From Rhodospirillaceae bacterium (GTDB lineage: Bacteria > Pseudomonadota > Alphaproteobacteria > SMXQ01), in assembly GCA_947474495.1 (NCBI GenBank), contig CANJIM010000006.1:1-57642 (forward strand): 57,642 bases of DNA, read 5' to 3'. Below the pieces are notes generated by a model that was not told the DNA's origin, searched no databases, and saw only the letters and a program-made list of their open reading frames with translations. Position 1 is the first letter of the stretch. Each line of letters starts with the position of its first letter. The translations under genes and the position numbers were made by a program. Of this stretch, positions 16,798 through 24,707 are shown in pieces.

Positions 16798-17988
16798 CTA
16801 AGATTCGGCAAGAATATCCGCGGTTCTTTGCATCTGCGCGTAGTCGGCCAGCACCGGGCTGTATTTCGACCCGACCGGATAAACGGCGTCTTCGACGACG
16901 GAGAAGCGATAGCCGAGCGCCGCGCCGTCGCGCAGCGTGGCACCAAGGCAGCCCGAGGTGGCGCCGCCCGACAGCAGGCAATGCGAGACGCCGAGATTGC
17001 GCAGGGCGCGGTGCAGGGGCGTGAAGCCGAAGCCGCTCTGGCCACGCTTGTAGAGGAGGTAGTCTTTCGGCGCCGGCGTCAGGCCGTCGGCCAGCTCCGC
17101 GCCCCAGGTGCCATCGAGCAGCAAGCTATCGCCGCCGAGCAGGATGTCTTCGCGCAATTTATGCATGGCGGTATCGACGCGGTCGGCGCGCCGGCCGGTC
17201 TTGAGCCAGATCACCGGCCAATTCTTGGCCCGCAGGTGATCGGCGAGCTGCGCGCAATGGCGCACCAGCTCACTGTTGCGCGCGAAATTCTTTTGCCGCG
17301 CCTCTTCATCGCCTTTCTGCGGAAATAGGAAATGATTCTGCATGTCGATGATGAGAAAGGCTGACCGGTCGGCCTTCGCGGCCGCGCCGGATTGCGGTGC
17401 GGCGAGGGCCTCATCCGTCGTCACCGCTTGCGCCGAACTGATGGATGGATAGCTGGCGAGCGGCGGAAAAACGGCGTCGCCAGCGAGAAAGACGCGATAG
17501 CCGAGCGCCGCGCCGTTGCGTGCCGTGTCGCTGAGGCTGGCCGACAGCGGCCCGCCGGCGAGCAGCAGATCGTGGGCGCCGAGATTGGCGAGAATGCGGT
17601 CGAGCGAGCTGCCGGCAAAGACGCTGTGGCTGGCGCGCGTGATGACGAGATCGTCGCCTTGCGGCGCGAGGCCCTCCAACCAACTGGCGCCGACGCTGCC
17701 CTCGACGAGAAAGCCGCTTGCCGCGCCGAAATGGCGCTCGGCCCAGCCATGGCCCCACGCACAGTCAGCCATGTCGGCGCGAAAGGCGCTACGCGCCCAG
17801 ATCACCGGCTGGCCGGCGGCGCGGAAGCGCTCAGCCAAACGTCGGATATTGCCGGCCATGGTCGCAATCTCGCCGTCGCTCATGCGGCGCTTTCCGCTGC
17901 GGCCGAGACAGCCGTCCGCCGCCAAATAGTCGGCTTGAACGTCGGTGATGATGAGCGCTGCTTGATCGAGCGCGAAGATTTTGGTCAT
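16798..17988 (-). CDS. Tandem isochorismatase-fold hydrolase, first domain degenerate
   Basis: The 396-residue protein holds two cysteine-hydrolase domains of the isochorismatase family, residues about 1-195 and 205-396. The second has the intact triad: Asp215 (LIIDMQNHF), Lys314 (YKRGQSGF) and Cys347 (TSGCLGA). The first aligns closely but has Asp16, Arg118 in place of Lys and Ser151 in place of Cys, so it is probably inactive. Family members hydrolyse isochorismate, nicotinamide or carbamoyl-type amides; which one applies here is unknown. Usual members have one domain of about 200 residues. AGGAG precedes the ATG at 17988. Confidence 0.9.
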   Translation of the reverse strand: MTKIFALDQAALIITDVQADYLAADGCLGRSGKRRMSDGEIATMAGNIRRLAERFRAAGQPVIWARSAFRADMADCAWGHGWAERHFGAASGFLVEGSVGASWLEGLAPQGDDLVITRASHSVFAGSSLDRILANLGAHDLLLAGGPLSASLSDTARNGAALGYRVFLAGDAVFPPLASYPSISSAQAVTTDEALAAPQSGAAAKADRSAFLIIDMQNHFLFPQKGDEEARQKNFARNSELVRHCAQLADHLRAKNWPVIWLKTGRRADRVDTAMHKLREDILLGGDSLLLDGTWGAELADGLTPAPKDYLLYKRGQSGFGFTPLHRALRNLGVSHCLLSGGATSGCLGATLRDGAALGYRFSVVEDAVYPVGSKYSPVLADYAQMQRTADILAES

Positions 17989-18040
17989 GGGGATCTCCTG
18001 CGCGGCCATGATAGCCCGCGTTAAATCGTCGGGCGATGGG

Positions 18041-19054
18041 CTAAACGCGCGGAACGGCGAGGTCCGGCAATTGCAGATCGACGATGATCGGCCGGTGGTC
18101 GGACCCTATATCGGGCCCGACGCGATTGGCGCGCGGCGCGATGTCCGCGCTGACCAAGGCTTGGTCGATCGATAGCGCGAACAGCGGCGCGAGGCCGGTC
18201 GGCAAATGGGCGGATTGCCACGTCGGCTGCAGGCCGCGCAAACGCGAACTGTCCTGCAGGCCGGTGACATCGATGAGCCGCGCGAAGGTCGGCGACCAGG
18301 GCGTCAGATTCAGATCGCCAATGATGATCGCGGAGCCGAGTTGCGCCATCGCGGCGCGGGCCGCGAGATCAAGCTGCCGGGTGCGCAGTGCCGCGCCGCC
18401 GCCGAACGGCGCCTTGGCATGCAGGGTGACGACGCGCAGGCACGCTCCGCGCGTGCCGGCCGGCGGGCAGAGATCGGCGCTCAGCACCGGCATGTCGGGA
18501 TGCGCTGAGCGGTTGGTCTCGATCGCCGCGATCGGCCAGCGGCTGTAGAGCGCGACGTCATGCAGGCCCTTGCTGCGCGCCGGGATGCGATGGGGATAGC
18601 TGTCCGTCAGCGTCGCCATGCGCTGTTCGATGTCGCCCGCCACTTCGGTCAGCAGGATGACGTCGGGTTTTTCCGCCGCGATCAGGGCCAAAAATTTGGC
18701 GGGGTCGGTATCGGAGCCATGCATGTTGAAACTCAACAGCCGCAGGCTCGGGCCTGCGGCCGCAACCGCGGCGGGCTCGCGCAGATAGATCATCAGATGC
18801 GGCCAGAGCGGCAGGACGTTGGCCGCGAGCAGCACGACATTGACGACGATCATTGGCTTGTGGCGCAGCGCCACCGCGAAGATCAATGTGGCGACGGCGA
18901 GAACGGCAAGCTGCGGGCGGAAATTGGCGAACAGTTCGAGCGGCCAGGCAAAGCCGCCGAGCACGGCGCTGAGCGTCGCGAAGCCGAGGCCGAGCGTCGC
19001 CGCCAGGACGAAGACGGTGAGCAGCGCGAGGCGGGGGGACGCTTGTTGACTCAT
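18041..19054 (-). CDS. Membrane-anchored endonuclease/exonuclease/phosphatase-family protein
   Basis: The 337-residue protein has three hydrophobic segments in its first 90 residues and then an EEP domain. Visible motifs are LRLLSFNMHGSDTDP, DVILLTEVAGD, IIIGDLNLTPWSP and GSDHRPIIVDLQL, which carry the Asn, Glu, Asp and His residues of this metal-dependent phosphoesterase fold. Alphaproteobacterial members of this layout are uncharacterised; phospholipid or nucleic-acid phosphodiesters are possible substrates. It starts 16 bases downstream of the gshB stop on the same strand. Confidence 0.9.
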   Translation of the reverse strand: MSQQASPRLALLTVFVLAATLGLGFATLSAVLGGFAWPLELFANFRPQLAVLAVATLIFAVALRHKPMIVVNVVLLAANVLPLWPHLMIYLREPAAVAAAGPSLRLLSFNMHGSDTDPAKFLALIAAEKPDVILLTEVAGDIEQRMATLTDSYPHRIPARSKGLHDVALYSRWPIAAIETNRSAHPDMPVLSADLCPPAGTRGACLRVVTLHAKAPFGGGAALRTRQLDLAARAAMAQLGSAIIIGDLNLTPWSPTFARLIDVTGLQDSSRLRGLQPTWQSAHLPTGLAPLFALSIDQALVSADIAPRANRVGPDIGSDHRPIIVDLQLPDLAVPRV

Positions 19055-19069
19055 CGACCGTGCTTTGAC

Positions 19070-20041
19070 TTACATCGCCCGTTTGACTTTACCGCGCCGT
19101 GCCTTGAGGCGGGCTTCGATGGCGTCCCACAGATCGCGCTCGAGCTTCACGCCGTCGAGCCGGTTGATCTCTTGAATGCCGGTCGGCGAGGTGACGTTGA
19201 TTTCGGTGAGATAGTCGCCGATCACGTCGATGCCGACGAAGACCAGGCCTTTTTCCTTCAGCGTCGGGCCGATCGCGGCGCAAAGCTCGCGGTCGCGCGC
19301 CGTCAGCTTGGCCTTGGCAGCACGGCCGCCGACATGAAGGTTGGCGCGCGCCTCGCCGGCCGCCGGAATGCGCGCCACCGCGCCGCCCGGCTCGCCGTCG
19401 ATCAGGATGATGCGCTTGTCGCCCTTGCGCACCTCGGGCAGGTATTTCTGCACCATGATCGGCTCGCGCGAGCGCGCCGTGAACATTTCCAAGAGCGCGT
19501 TCAGATTGTCGTCGCCGGCCTTGAGATGGAACACGCCGGCGCCGCCGTTGCCGTACAGCGGCTTGAGGATGATCTCCTTATGCTTGGCGCGAAACTCGAC
19601 GATGCGCTCGCGGTCGGAGGCGATCAGCGTCGGCGGCATGACGCCGTCGAAATGCGTGACGAACAATTTTTCCGGCGCGTTGCGCACCTCGACGGGATCG
19701 TTGACCACCAGCACGTCTGGCAACAGATGCTCGAGCAGATGCGTCGCGGTGATATAGGCCATGTCGAACGGCGGATCCTGGCGCATCAGCACCACATCCA
19801 TGCTGGCGAGATCGATCAGCTTGGCCGGGCCGAAGCTGTAATGGTCGCCCTTCTTGCGCCGCACCGTCAGTTCGCGGGCGCGCGCCGTCACGCGGCCGTC
19901 CATCAGGCTCATGTCTTGCGGCAGGTAATGGAACAGCGTGTGTTTGCGGCGCTGCGCTTCGAGGGCGAGCATGAAGGTGGAGTCGCCATCGATATTGATG
20001 GTCTCCATCGGGTCCATCTGCAGGGCGACCGCGAGGCTCAT
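19070..20041 (-). CDS. gshB: Glutathione synthetase
   Basis: GshB joins glycine to gamma-glutamylcysteine using ATP. The 323-residue protein starts [20 protein letters not shown] and has the ATP-grasp features: [36 protein letters not shown], then [20 protein letters not shown] and a metal-binding [20 protein letters not shown]. Length and order match the bacterial enzyme. I chose the ATG at 20041; a longer in-frame start would read into the hairpin repeats upstream. The leader holds three tandem hairpins at 20054-20119, which could affect expression. Confidence 0.96.
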   Translation of the reverse strand: MSLAVALQMDPMETINIDGDSTFMLALEAQRRKHTLFHYLPQDMSLMDGRVTARARELTVRRKKGDHYSFGPAKLIDLASMDVVLMRQDPPFDMAYITATHLLEHLLPDVLVVNDPVEVRNAPEKLFVTHFDGVMPPTLIASDRERIVEFRAKHKEIILKPLYGNGGAGVFHLKAGDDNLNALLEMFTARSREPIMVQKYLPEVRKGDKRIILIDGEPGGAVARIPAAGEARANLHVGGRAAKAKLTARDRELCAAIGPTLKEKGLVFVGIDVIGDYLTEINVTSPTGIQEINRLDGVKLERDLWDAIEARLKARRGKVKRAM

Positions 20042-20053
20042 TCGTCTACTCCA

Positions 20054-20119
20054 TTGCGCGAAGGCGCATATGCTGGCGTGCGAAAGCACGCATATTGGGC
20101 GCGCGAAGCGCGCATGTTA
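20054..20119. repeat. Three hairpins with 22-bp period before gshB
   Basis: Three imperfect 22-bp units (20054-20075, 20076-20097, 20098-20119) each contain a small inverted repeat: TGCGC/GCGCA at 20055-20068, GCGTGC/GCACGC at 20076-20091, and GCGCGC/GCGCGC at 20099-20113. The loops are GAAG, GAAA and GAA on the plus strand (CTTC, TTTC, TTC on the minus strand). The unit sequence varies while the pairing is kept. They lie 13-78 bases before the gshB ATG. Confidence 0.85.
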
Positions 20120-20175
20120 ACAGGCGGAAAATCGGTGGCGATTATGGCGTGACGGAAAGCTTTAGGCCAGCGGCG

Positions 20176-21027
20176 CTAATGCAAACGGCGGCGCAGGGCC
20201 TGGATGGTTTGGGCCGCCTTATGGCGCGCGGCGGCATCGCGCGACAATTCCACGAACTTTTCCATGGCGGCTATGGCGGCGCGGAGATTGCCGACCTCGC
20301 CATGAAGCGCGCCGGCCTCGCGCCACAAGTCCGCCTGGTTGGGGGCGAAGAGCAGCATGCGCTCGATAATGGCCAGCGCCTTTTCGTTGCGCTGCTGGGC
20401 GATCAGTCGCGTCTTGATGTTGTTCTGCAATCGCAGCAGCACGGCACGGTTGGGCAGCGCGGCGCTATGGGCAGGGCTCAATTCGGCGTCATTGCCGAGC
20501 ATGCTCTTCAGCAGCCCGCGCAATGCCCCGGCGTCGCCGACGCGCTGGCCGCGAAACGGATCGACGATGGCGCGTTCGCCGGCCATCTCGATGGCGACGA
20601 GGAAGTGCGCGGGAAAATTGAGGCCATGCGCCGTCCAGCCCTGGGCGCGCGCGGCGTGGATATAGAGAATGCCGAGCGCCACCGGCAGGCCTTTACGGCG
20701 GTCGATCACGCGCATCAAGTTGGCGTTCTGCAGATCGTCGTAGGTCAGTTCGTCGCCGCGATACCCCAGCTCGTTGGCGATGACGTCGATCAAGGCGCCG
20801 GCTCGCGCATCGAGGTCAGGTATGTCGCCCTGACGGCGCATCGCGGCACGTCCGACCGCGTCGGCCAGGTCTTTCAGATGCAGGCGGTAGCGTTCGAGGG
20901 CGACGCGCGGCCGCTCCAAGGCGGCGAGCATCAAGGCGGTTTCGGCGAGATCCATATCGTCGTCGCCGACAGCGGCGAGGCCGGCGAGGGCGGTTTCGAT
21001 GTCGCTGCTCGCCGGGCCACCGTTCAC
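20176..21027 (-). CDS. SirB1-family transglutaminase-like protein with TPR-like tail
   Basis: The 283-residue protein matches the SirB1 (transglutaminase-like plus tetratricopeptide) family: DLQNANLMRVIDRRKGLPVA, then LGILYIHAARAQGWTAHGLN, FPAHFLVAIEM and IVDPFRGQRV. The usual catalytic Cys of transglutaminases is not apparent, as in many family members. The C-terminal 80 residues are helical repeats ending LRRRLH. Function is unclear. The start is a GTG at 21027, 7 bases after the BON lipoprotein stop, so the two are probably co-transcribed. Confidence 0.82.
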   Translation of the reverse strand: MNGGPASSDIETALAGLAAVGDDDMDLAETALMLAALERPRVALERYRLHLKDLADAVGRAAMRRQGDIPDLDARAGALIDVIANELGYRGDELTYDDLQNANLMRVIDRRKGLPVALGILYIHAARAQGWTAHGLNFPAHFLVAIEMAGERAIVDPFRGQRVGDAGALRGLLKSMLGNDAELSPAHSAALPNRAVLLRLQNNIKTRLIAQQRNEKALAIIERMLLFAPNQADLWREAGALHGEVGNLRAAIAAMEKFVELSRDAAARHKAAQTIQALRRRLH

Positions 21028-21034
21028 GGCGCGC

Positions 21035-21811
21035 CTAGTTCAGCGGCTCGGAGGTGATGGCGCCGCCGCTGCGCGGCGCCGGGGCGGCGCCGCCTTCGAT
21101 CGGATAACCGCCGGACGGTTCGGCCGGCAAGGGCGCGGCGCCGCGCGAAGCGCCCGGCGCGGTCGTGTTGCCCGAGGCGGCCGGCGCGTTGCCATTGTTG
21201 GCGCGGCGCGGATCGCTCTTGAGGAGGGCGTGATTCACCACACGCTGCACATATTCGATATTGCGCGCGTAATTGAGGACGATCTCCAGTTCGGTCTGGT
21301 CTTGCGCAACGCCGAGCATGTAGATCACGCCGCGGACCGTCTCGAACGAGTAGTTCACCGAGAAGACATTCTTCTCGAACAGCAATTTGCTCTTGAGCTG
21401 CGCGGTGATCCATTGGTCGCGCGCGAAGCTGCCGGTGTTGCCCGATCGGTCGACGATGGTCTCGTCGATCACTTCCTTCACACCCTTGGCCTGCCAGGCG
21501 CGCTTGACCGCTTCGGCCCGCCACTCTTCCGAGGCGAGCACGCCGGTCAGCAGAACGCGGCCTTCCCACACCTGCAAGTTGAGCTGGCGATACATGGTGC
21601 CGGAATAGTCGAGCCAGAGATAATTGATCGCCGCGCGAATTTGCGTGTCGCTGGCACCGCCTTCGATGCCGCGCTCTTGCGAGGCGCTTACCGCGCCGGT
21701 CGCCCCGGCGCCCATGGCAACGCCGACCGGCGTGCAGGCGGCGGAGGAGAGAAGCAAGCCGGCAAGGCCGGCGGCGAGGATCAGGCGGGGGGATAAGCGT
21801 GCGGCGTTCAT
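21035..21811 (-). CDS. BON-domain lipoprotein
   Basis: The 258-residue protein has a lipoprotein signal ending in SSAAC, with Cys26 as the lipidation site. Two BON domains follow: the first around LDYSGTMYRQLNLQVWEGRV LLTG, the second around DQWITAQLKSKLLFEKNVFS and GVIYMLGVAQDQTELEIVLN. BON domains bind phospholipids, and paired-BON lipoproteins such as DolP support outer-membrane integrity. The last 60 residues are Pro/Gly/Ala-rich and look disordered. A DolP-like role is inferred from the architecture. Confidence 0.88.
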   Translation of the reverse strand: MNAARLSPRLILAAGLAGLLLSSAACTPVGVAMGAGATGAVSASQERGIEGGASDTQIRAAINYLWLDYSGTMYRQLNLQVWEGRVLLTGVLASEEWRAEAVKRAWQAKGVKEVIDETIVDRSGNTGSFARDQWITAQLKSKLLFEKNVFSVNYSFETVRGVIYMLGVAQDQTELEIVLNYARNIEYVQRVVNHALLKSDPRRANNGNAPAASGNTTAPGASRGAAPLPAEPSGGYPIEGGAAPAPRSGGAITSEPLN

Positions 21812-21919
21812 GCTCTATCTCGTGGTTTGCGCGAGAGTCTTATATCGGGCTTGCGATGTCCAGCTTGGAAGCTGATGGGAAACCATGGCTAAATTTTGAC
21901 ATAGGTGGAGCGCTCGTGC

Positions 21920-22276
21920 TTAGCGCCAGGCATCGCGCAGATGGACCGGCCAGCGCCAGGGCGCCACCAGCATGGCGTCGAAGCGGACGTCGCAGGCGGC
22001 GAACTGCGGATGACGGGCGAGAAATAGGCCGGCGGCGGCGGTGATCCGGCCGCGCTGGCGTGCTCCGATCGCCTCTCCGGCGGCGCCAAGGTCGCCACGC
22101 GCCTTCACTTCGATGAAGAGCAGCAGCTTGCCGCGCTGGGCGACGATGTCGACCTCGCCGACCGGCGATCGCCAATCGCGCGCCAAAATACGCCAGCCGG
22201 CGAGCTGCAAGCGCCAGACGGCGAGGCGTTCGCCGCGTCGGCCGGCCTTCACGGCGCGCAGGCGCGCGTCGGTCAT
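21920..22276 (-). CDS. yraN: UPF0102/YraN-family predicted nuclease
   Basis: The 118-residue protein has the YraN signature of a Holliday-junction-resolvase-like fold: Glu41 and Asp43 in GEVDIVAQR, then Glu56 and Lys58 in LLFIEVKAR. Its biochemical role is not established. The ATG overlaps the rsmI stop by 4 bases, so translation is coupled to rsmI, the usual neighbour in many proteobacteria. Confidence 0.93.
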   Translation of the reverse strand: MTDARLRAVKAGRRGERLAVWRLQLAGWRILARDWRSPVGEVDIVAQRGKLLLFIEVKARGDLGAAGEAIGARQRGRITAAAGLFLARHPQFAACDVRFDAMLVAPWRWPVHLRDAWR

Positions 22277-23250
22277 TTGGTCGTTTTAAGTTCGCCCGCC
22301 TTCAACTCAAGGGCGCGGGCATAGACCTGCTTGCGCGGCAGGCCGGTGGCGGCGGCGACGGCGGCGGCGGCGTCCTTGACGCTGAGCGAGCCGAGCGCGC
22401 TGCGCAGTTGCGCGTCGAGCGTTTCGGCGCTGGCGATCTGGCTGGCCGCGTCGGCGCCGCCGATGGCGATGACGATCTCGCCCTTGGGCGGGCCGGCAGC
22501 GGCGTAATGGTCGGCCAATTCGCGCAAGGTCCCGCGCCGCGTCTCCTCATAGAGCTTGGTCAGCTCGCGCGACACGGCGGCGGGGCGGGGGCCCAGCACA
22601 TCGGCCATGTCGGCTAGACTTTCGGCCAGGCGCGGCGCCGATTCGAACAGCAGCAGCGTGGCCGGTATGGCCGCCAACTCGCCGAGCGCGGCGCGTCGTC
22701 CGGCGCTTTTCGGCGGCAGGAAACCGGCGAACAGGAAGCGGTCGCTCGGCAGGCCGGACAGGATCAAGGCGGCCAGCGGGGCAGAAGGTCCGGGCAGCGG
22801 CACCACGTTGAAGCCTTCGTCGATGGCGTCGCGAACCAGCTTGTAGCCCGGGTCGGAAACCAGGGGCGTGCCGGCGTCCGAGACCAGGGCGATGCGGCTG
22901 CCGCGCCGCAGGCCCGCCAGCAGCTTGGGCCGCATCTCGCCGGCATTATGCTCGTGGTAGGGCACCAGCTTGGCGGTAATGCCGTGGCGCGCCAGCAGTT
23001 TCGCGGTCACCCGGCTGTCTTCGCAGGCGATGGCGTCGACGGTTTTCAAAACCTCGAGCGCACGTAGGGTGATGTCGGCGATATTGCCGATCGGCGTGGC
23101 GACGACATAAAGGCCGGGTTTCAGGGAGGAGGGCGCGAGCGTGCCGGCCGTTGTCGCCAGCGCGTCGGCTTCGACGTCCTGGTCAAGTTCCGGCGCTTCG
23201 GCCGCGGGGGCTGGTTTACTTGCCCCTTCGCTCTGTTTACCTTGGGCCAC
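22273..23250 (-). CDS. rsmI: 16S rRNA (cytidine-1402-2'-O)-methyltransferase
   Basis: RsmI methylates the 2'-O of C1402 in the decoding centre of 16S rRNA using SAM. The tetrapyrrole-methylase fold is seen in GLYVVATPIGNIADITLRAL, then ACEDSRVTAKLL, RIALVSDAGTPLVSDPGY and LLFESAPRL. The 325-residue protein has an N-terminal extension of about 40 residues, acidic and Ala/Pro-rich. The start is a GTG at 23250. Divergent lppC begins only 26 bases away (17 if its GTG is used), so both promoters must lie within coding sequence or farther upstream. Confidence 0.95.
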   Translation of the reverse strand: MAQGKQSEGASKPAPAAEAPELDQDVEADALATTAGTLAPSSLKPGLYVVATPIGNIADITLRALEVLKTVDAIACEDSRVTAKLLARHGITAKLVPYHEHNAGEMRPKLLAGLRRGSRIALVSDAGTPLVSDPGYKLVRDAIDEGFNVVPLPGPSAPLAALILSGLPSDRFLFAGFLPPKSAGRRAALGELAAIPATLLLFESAPRLAESLADMADVLGPRPAAVSRELTKLYEETRRGTLRELADHYAAAGPPKGEIVIAIGGADAASQIASAETLDAQLRSALGSLSVKDAAAAVAAATGLPRKQVYARALELKAGELKTTK

Positions 23251-23276
23251 CCTAGATTTTCCCCCGCGTGTTCATC

Positions 23277-24659
23277 ATGGCCTTCCGGCTGCCGTCCCTA
23301 TCGGTGTCTCTGCCGATCATCGCACGTTCGCTCGCTTTCGCGTTGGTTCTCGCGCCGCTCGCCGCTTGCCAGCAGCCTGCGAGGTTAACGGCGCAGCCCC
23401 CGCAGCCGCAAGTCGTTGCCCCGCCGGCGACGGCCGCGCCCGCCCCGATGCCGTCGCCGACGATCGAAATCGCGCCGCAGCTGACCCCGCCGCCGGACAT
23501 GGGCAGGGCGGCGAGCGTCGGCTTCCTGGTGCCCTTGAGCGGTCCCGGCGCCGCCTTCGGCCAGGCCTTGCTCAACGCGGCCCAGATGGCGCTGTTCGAT
23601 CTTGCCGCCATCGACGGCGGCGCCGAGGTGGCGCTGCTGCCGCGCGACACCAAGGGCACGCCGGACGGCGCCGTCGCCGCTGCCGAAGACGCCATGGCGT
23701 CCGGCGCGCAGCTGCTGCTCGGCCCGCTGTTCTCGGCCGATGTCGAAGCGATCGCGCCGATCGCCCGCAGCCGCGGCGTGCCGGTCGTCGCCTTTACCAA
23801 CGATTACGCGGTCGCCGGCAGCGGCGTTTATATCCTCGGCTTCACGCCGGAATTGCAGGTCACGCGCGTGGTGAATTACGCCGCCAGCCGCGGACTGCAA
23901 CGCATCGCCGCCCTGGTGCCCGATTCGGTCTATGGCGAGCGCGTCGCCGCCGCCGTGCGCGACGCGGTCGAAAAAGCCGGGCTGACGCTGGGCCCGGTCG
24001 CCAGCTACGACGCATCGGCCAGCACGAACCTCGTCTCGCCGGTGGTGCGCCGCCTGACCAATTACGACGCGCGCCGCGCCGCCTTGCGCCAGCAGCGCCA
24101 GGAATTGGCCGCGCTCGACGACGAAGCCTCGAAGTTGGCGCTGCGCCGCCTCGAACGGCTGGAGACTTACGGCGATGTCGATTTTGATGCCGTGGTGATT
24201 CCCGAGAGCGGCGGGCGCGTCAAGGCGATCGCGCCGCTGTTGCCGTTCTACGATGTCGACACGCGGCGCGTGCGTGCGCTCGGCACCATCGATTGGGACG
24301 AGGCGGAAACCTGGACCGAACCGGCGCTGGTCGGTGGTTGGTACCCGGCGACACCGGATGGCCCGCGCGCCGAATTTTCCGCCGCCTATCGCAAGCTCTA
24401 TGGCGCCGTGCCGCCGCCGCGCGCCTCGCTCGGCTATGACGCGGCCGCTCTCGCCGCCGTGCTCGCGCGCGGCGATTCGTCATCGCGCTTCTCCAATGCC
24501 GCCATCGCCCAGCCGAACGGCTTTGCCGGCGTCGACGGTATTTTCCGCCTGACGCCGCAGGGCGTTGCCGAACGCGGACTCGCGGTGAAGGAGGTCGGCG
24601 CCCGCTCGTCTCGCGTCGTCAGTCCGGCGCCCGCGACGTTCGAGCAGCTCTCGAACTAA
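23277..24659 (+). CDS. LppC/LpoA-like penicillin-binding protein activator lipoprotein
   Basis: The 460-residue protein has a lipoprotein signal ending APLAAC (Cys31), a Pro/Gln-rich linker to about residue 75, and a periplasmic-binding-protein fold: ASVGFLVPLSGPGAAFGQAL, ALLPRDTKGTPDGA, GAQLLLGPLFSADVEAI and LVPDSVYGERVAAAVRD. This is the LppC family; E. coli LpoA activates PBP1A. Alphaproteobacterial members lack the N-terminal TPR domain, and their role is inferred. ATG at 23277 is preferred over GTG at 23268. Its final 19 bases are repeated 48 bases downstream. Confidence 0.9.
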   Translation: MAFRLPSLSVSLPIIARSLAFALVLAPLAACQQPARLTAQPPQPQVVAPPATAAPAPMPSPTIEIAPQLTPPPDMGRAASVGFLVPLSGPGAAFGQALLNAAQMALFDLAAIDGGAEVALLPRDTKGTPDGAVAAAEDAMASGAQLLLGPLFSADVEAIAPIARSRGVPVVAFTNDYAVAGSGVYILGFTPELQVTRVVNYAASRGLQRIAALVPDSVYGERVAAAVRDAVEKAGLTLGPVASYDASASTNLVSPVVRRLTNYDARRAALRQQRQELAALDDEASKLALRRLERLETYGDVDFDAVVIPESGGRVKAIAPLLPFYDVDTRRVRALGTIDWDEAETWTEPALVGGWYPATPDGPRAEFSAAYRKLYGAVPPPRASLGYDAAALAAVLARGDSSSRFSNAAIAQPNGFAGVDGIFRLTPQGVAERGLAVKEVGARSSRVVSPAPATFEQLSN

Positions 24660-24707
24660 TTTTCCTTTTGCCTGCTTCGCAGGCGGGGCGAGCAACTCTC
24701 GAACTAA
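24641..24707. repeat. 19-bp direct repeat at the lppC/hemW convergent ends
   Basis: The last 19 bases of lppC (24641-24659) recur with one mismatch at 24689-24707, a 48-bp period. The second copy contains the CTA that is the TAG stop of hemW on the minus strand. The spacer carries a small hairpin, GCCTGC-TTC-GCAGGC (24670-24684). The layout suggests a 48-bp duplication of a former convergent stop overlap. Confidence 0.8.

Noticed and set aside
18560-20152. 530-codon plus-strand frame over the EEP gene and gshB
   Set aside because: It mirrors two well-supported minus-strand genes in codon phase and has no recognisable domain.
24670-24684. Intrinsic terminator between lppC and hemW
   Set aside because: The stem is only 6 bp and no T run follows on either strand; it is better described as part of the duplicated segment.
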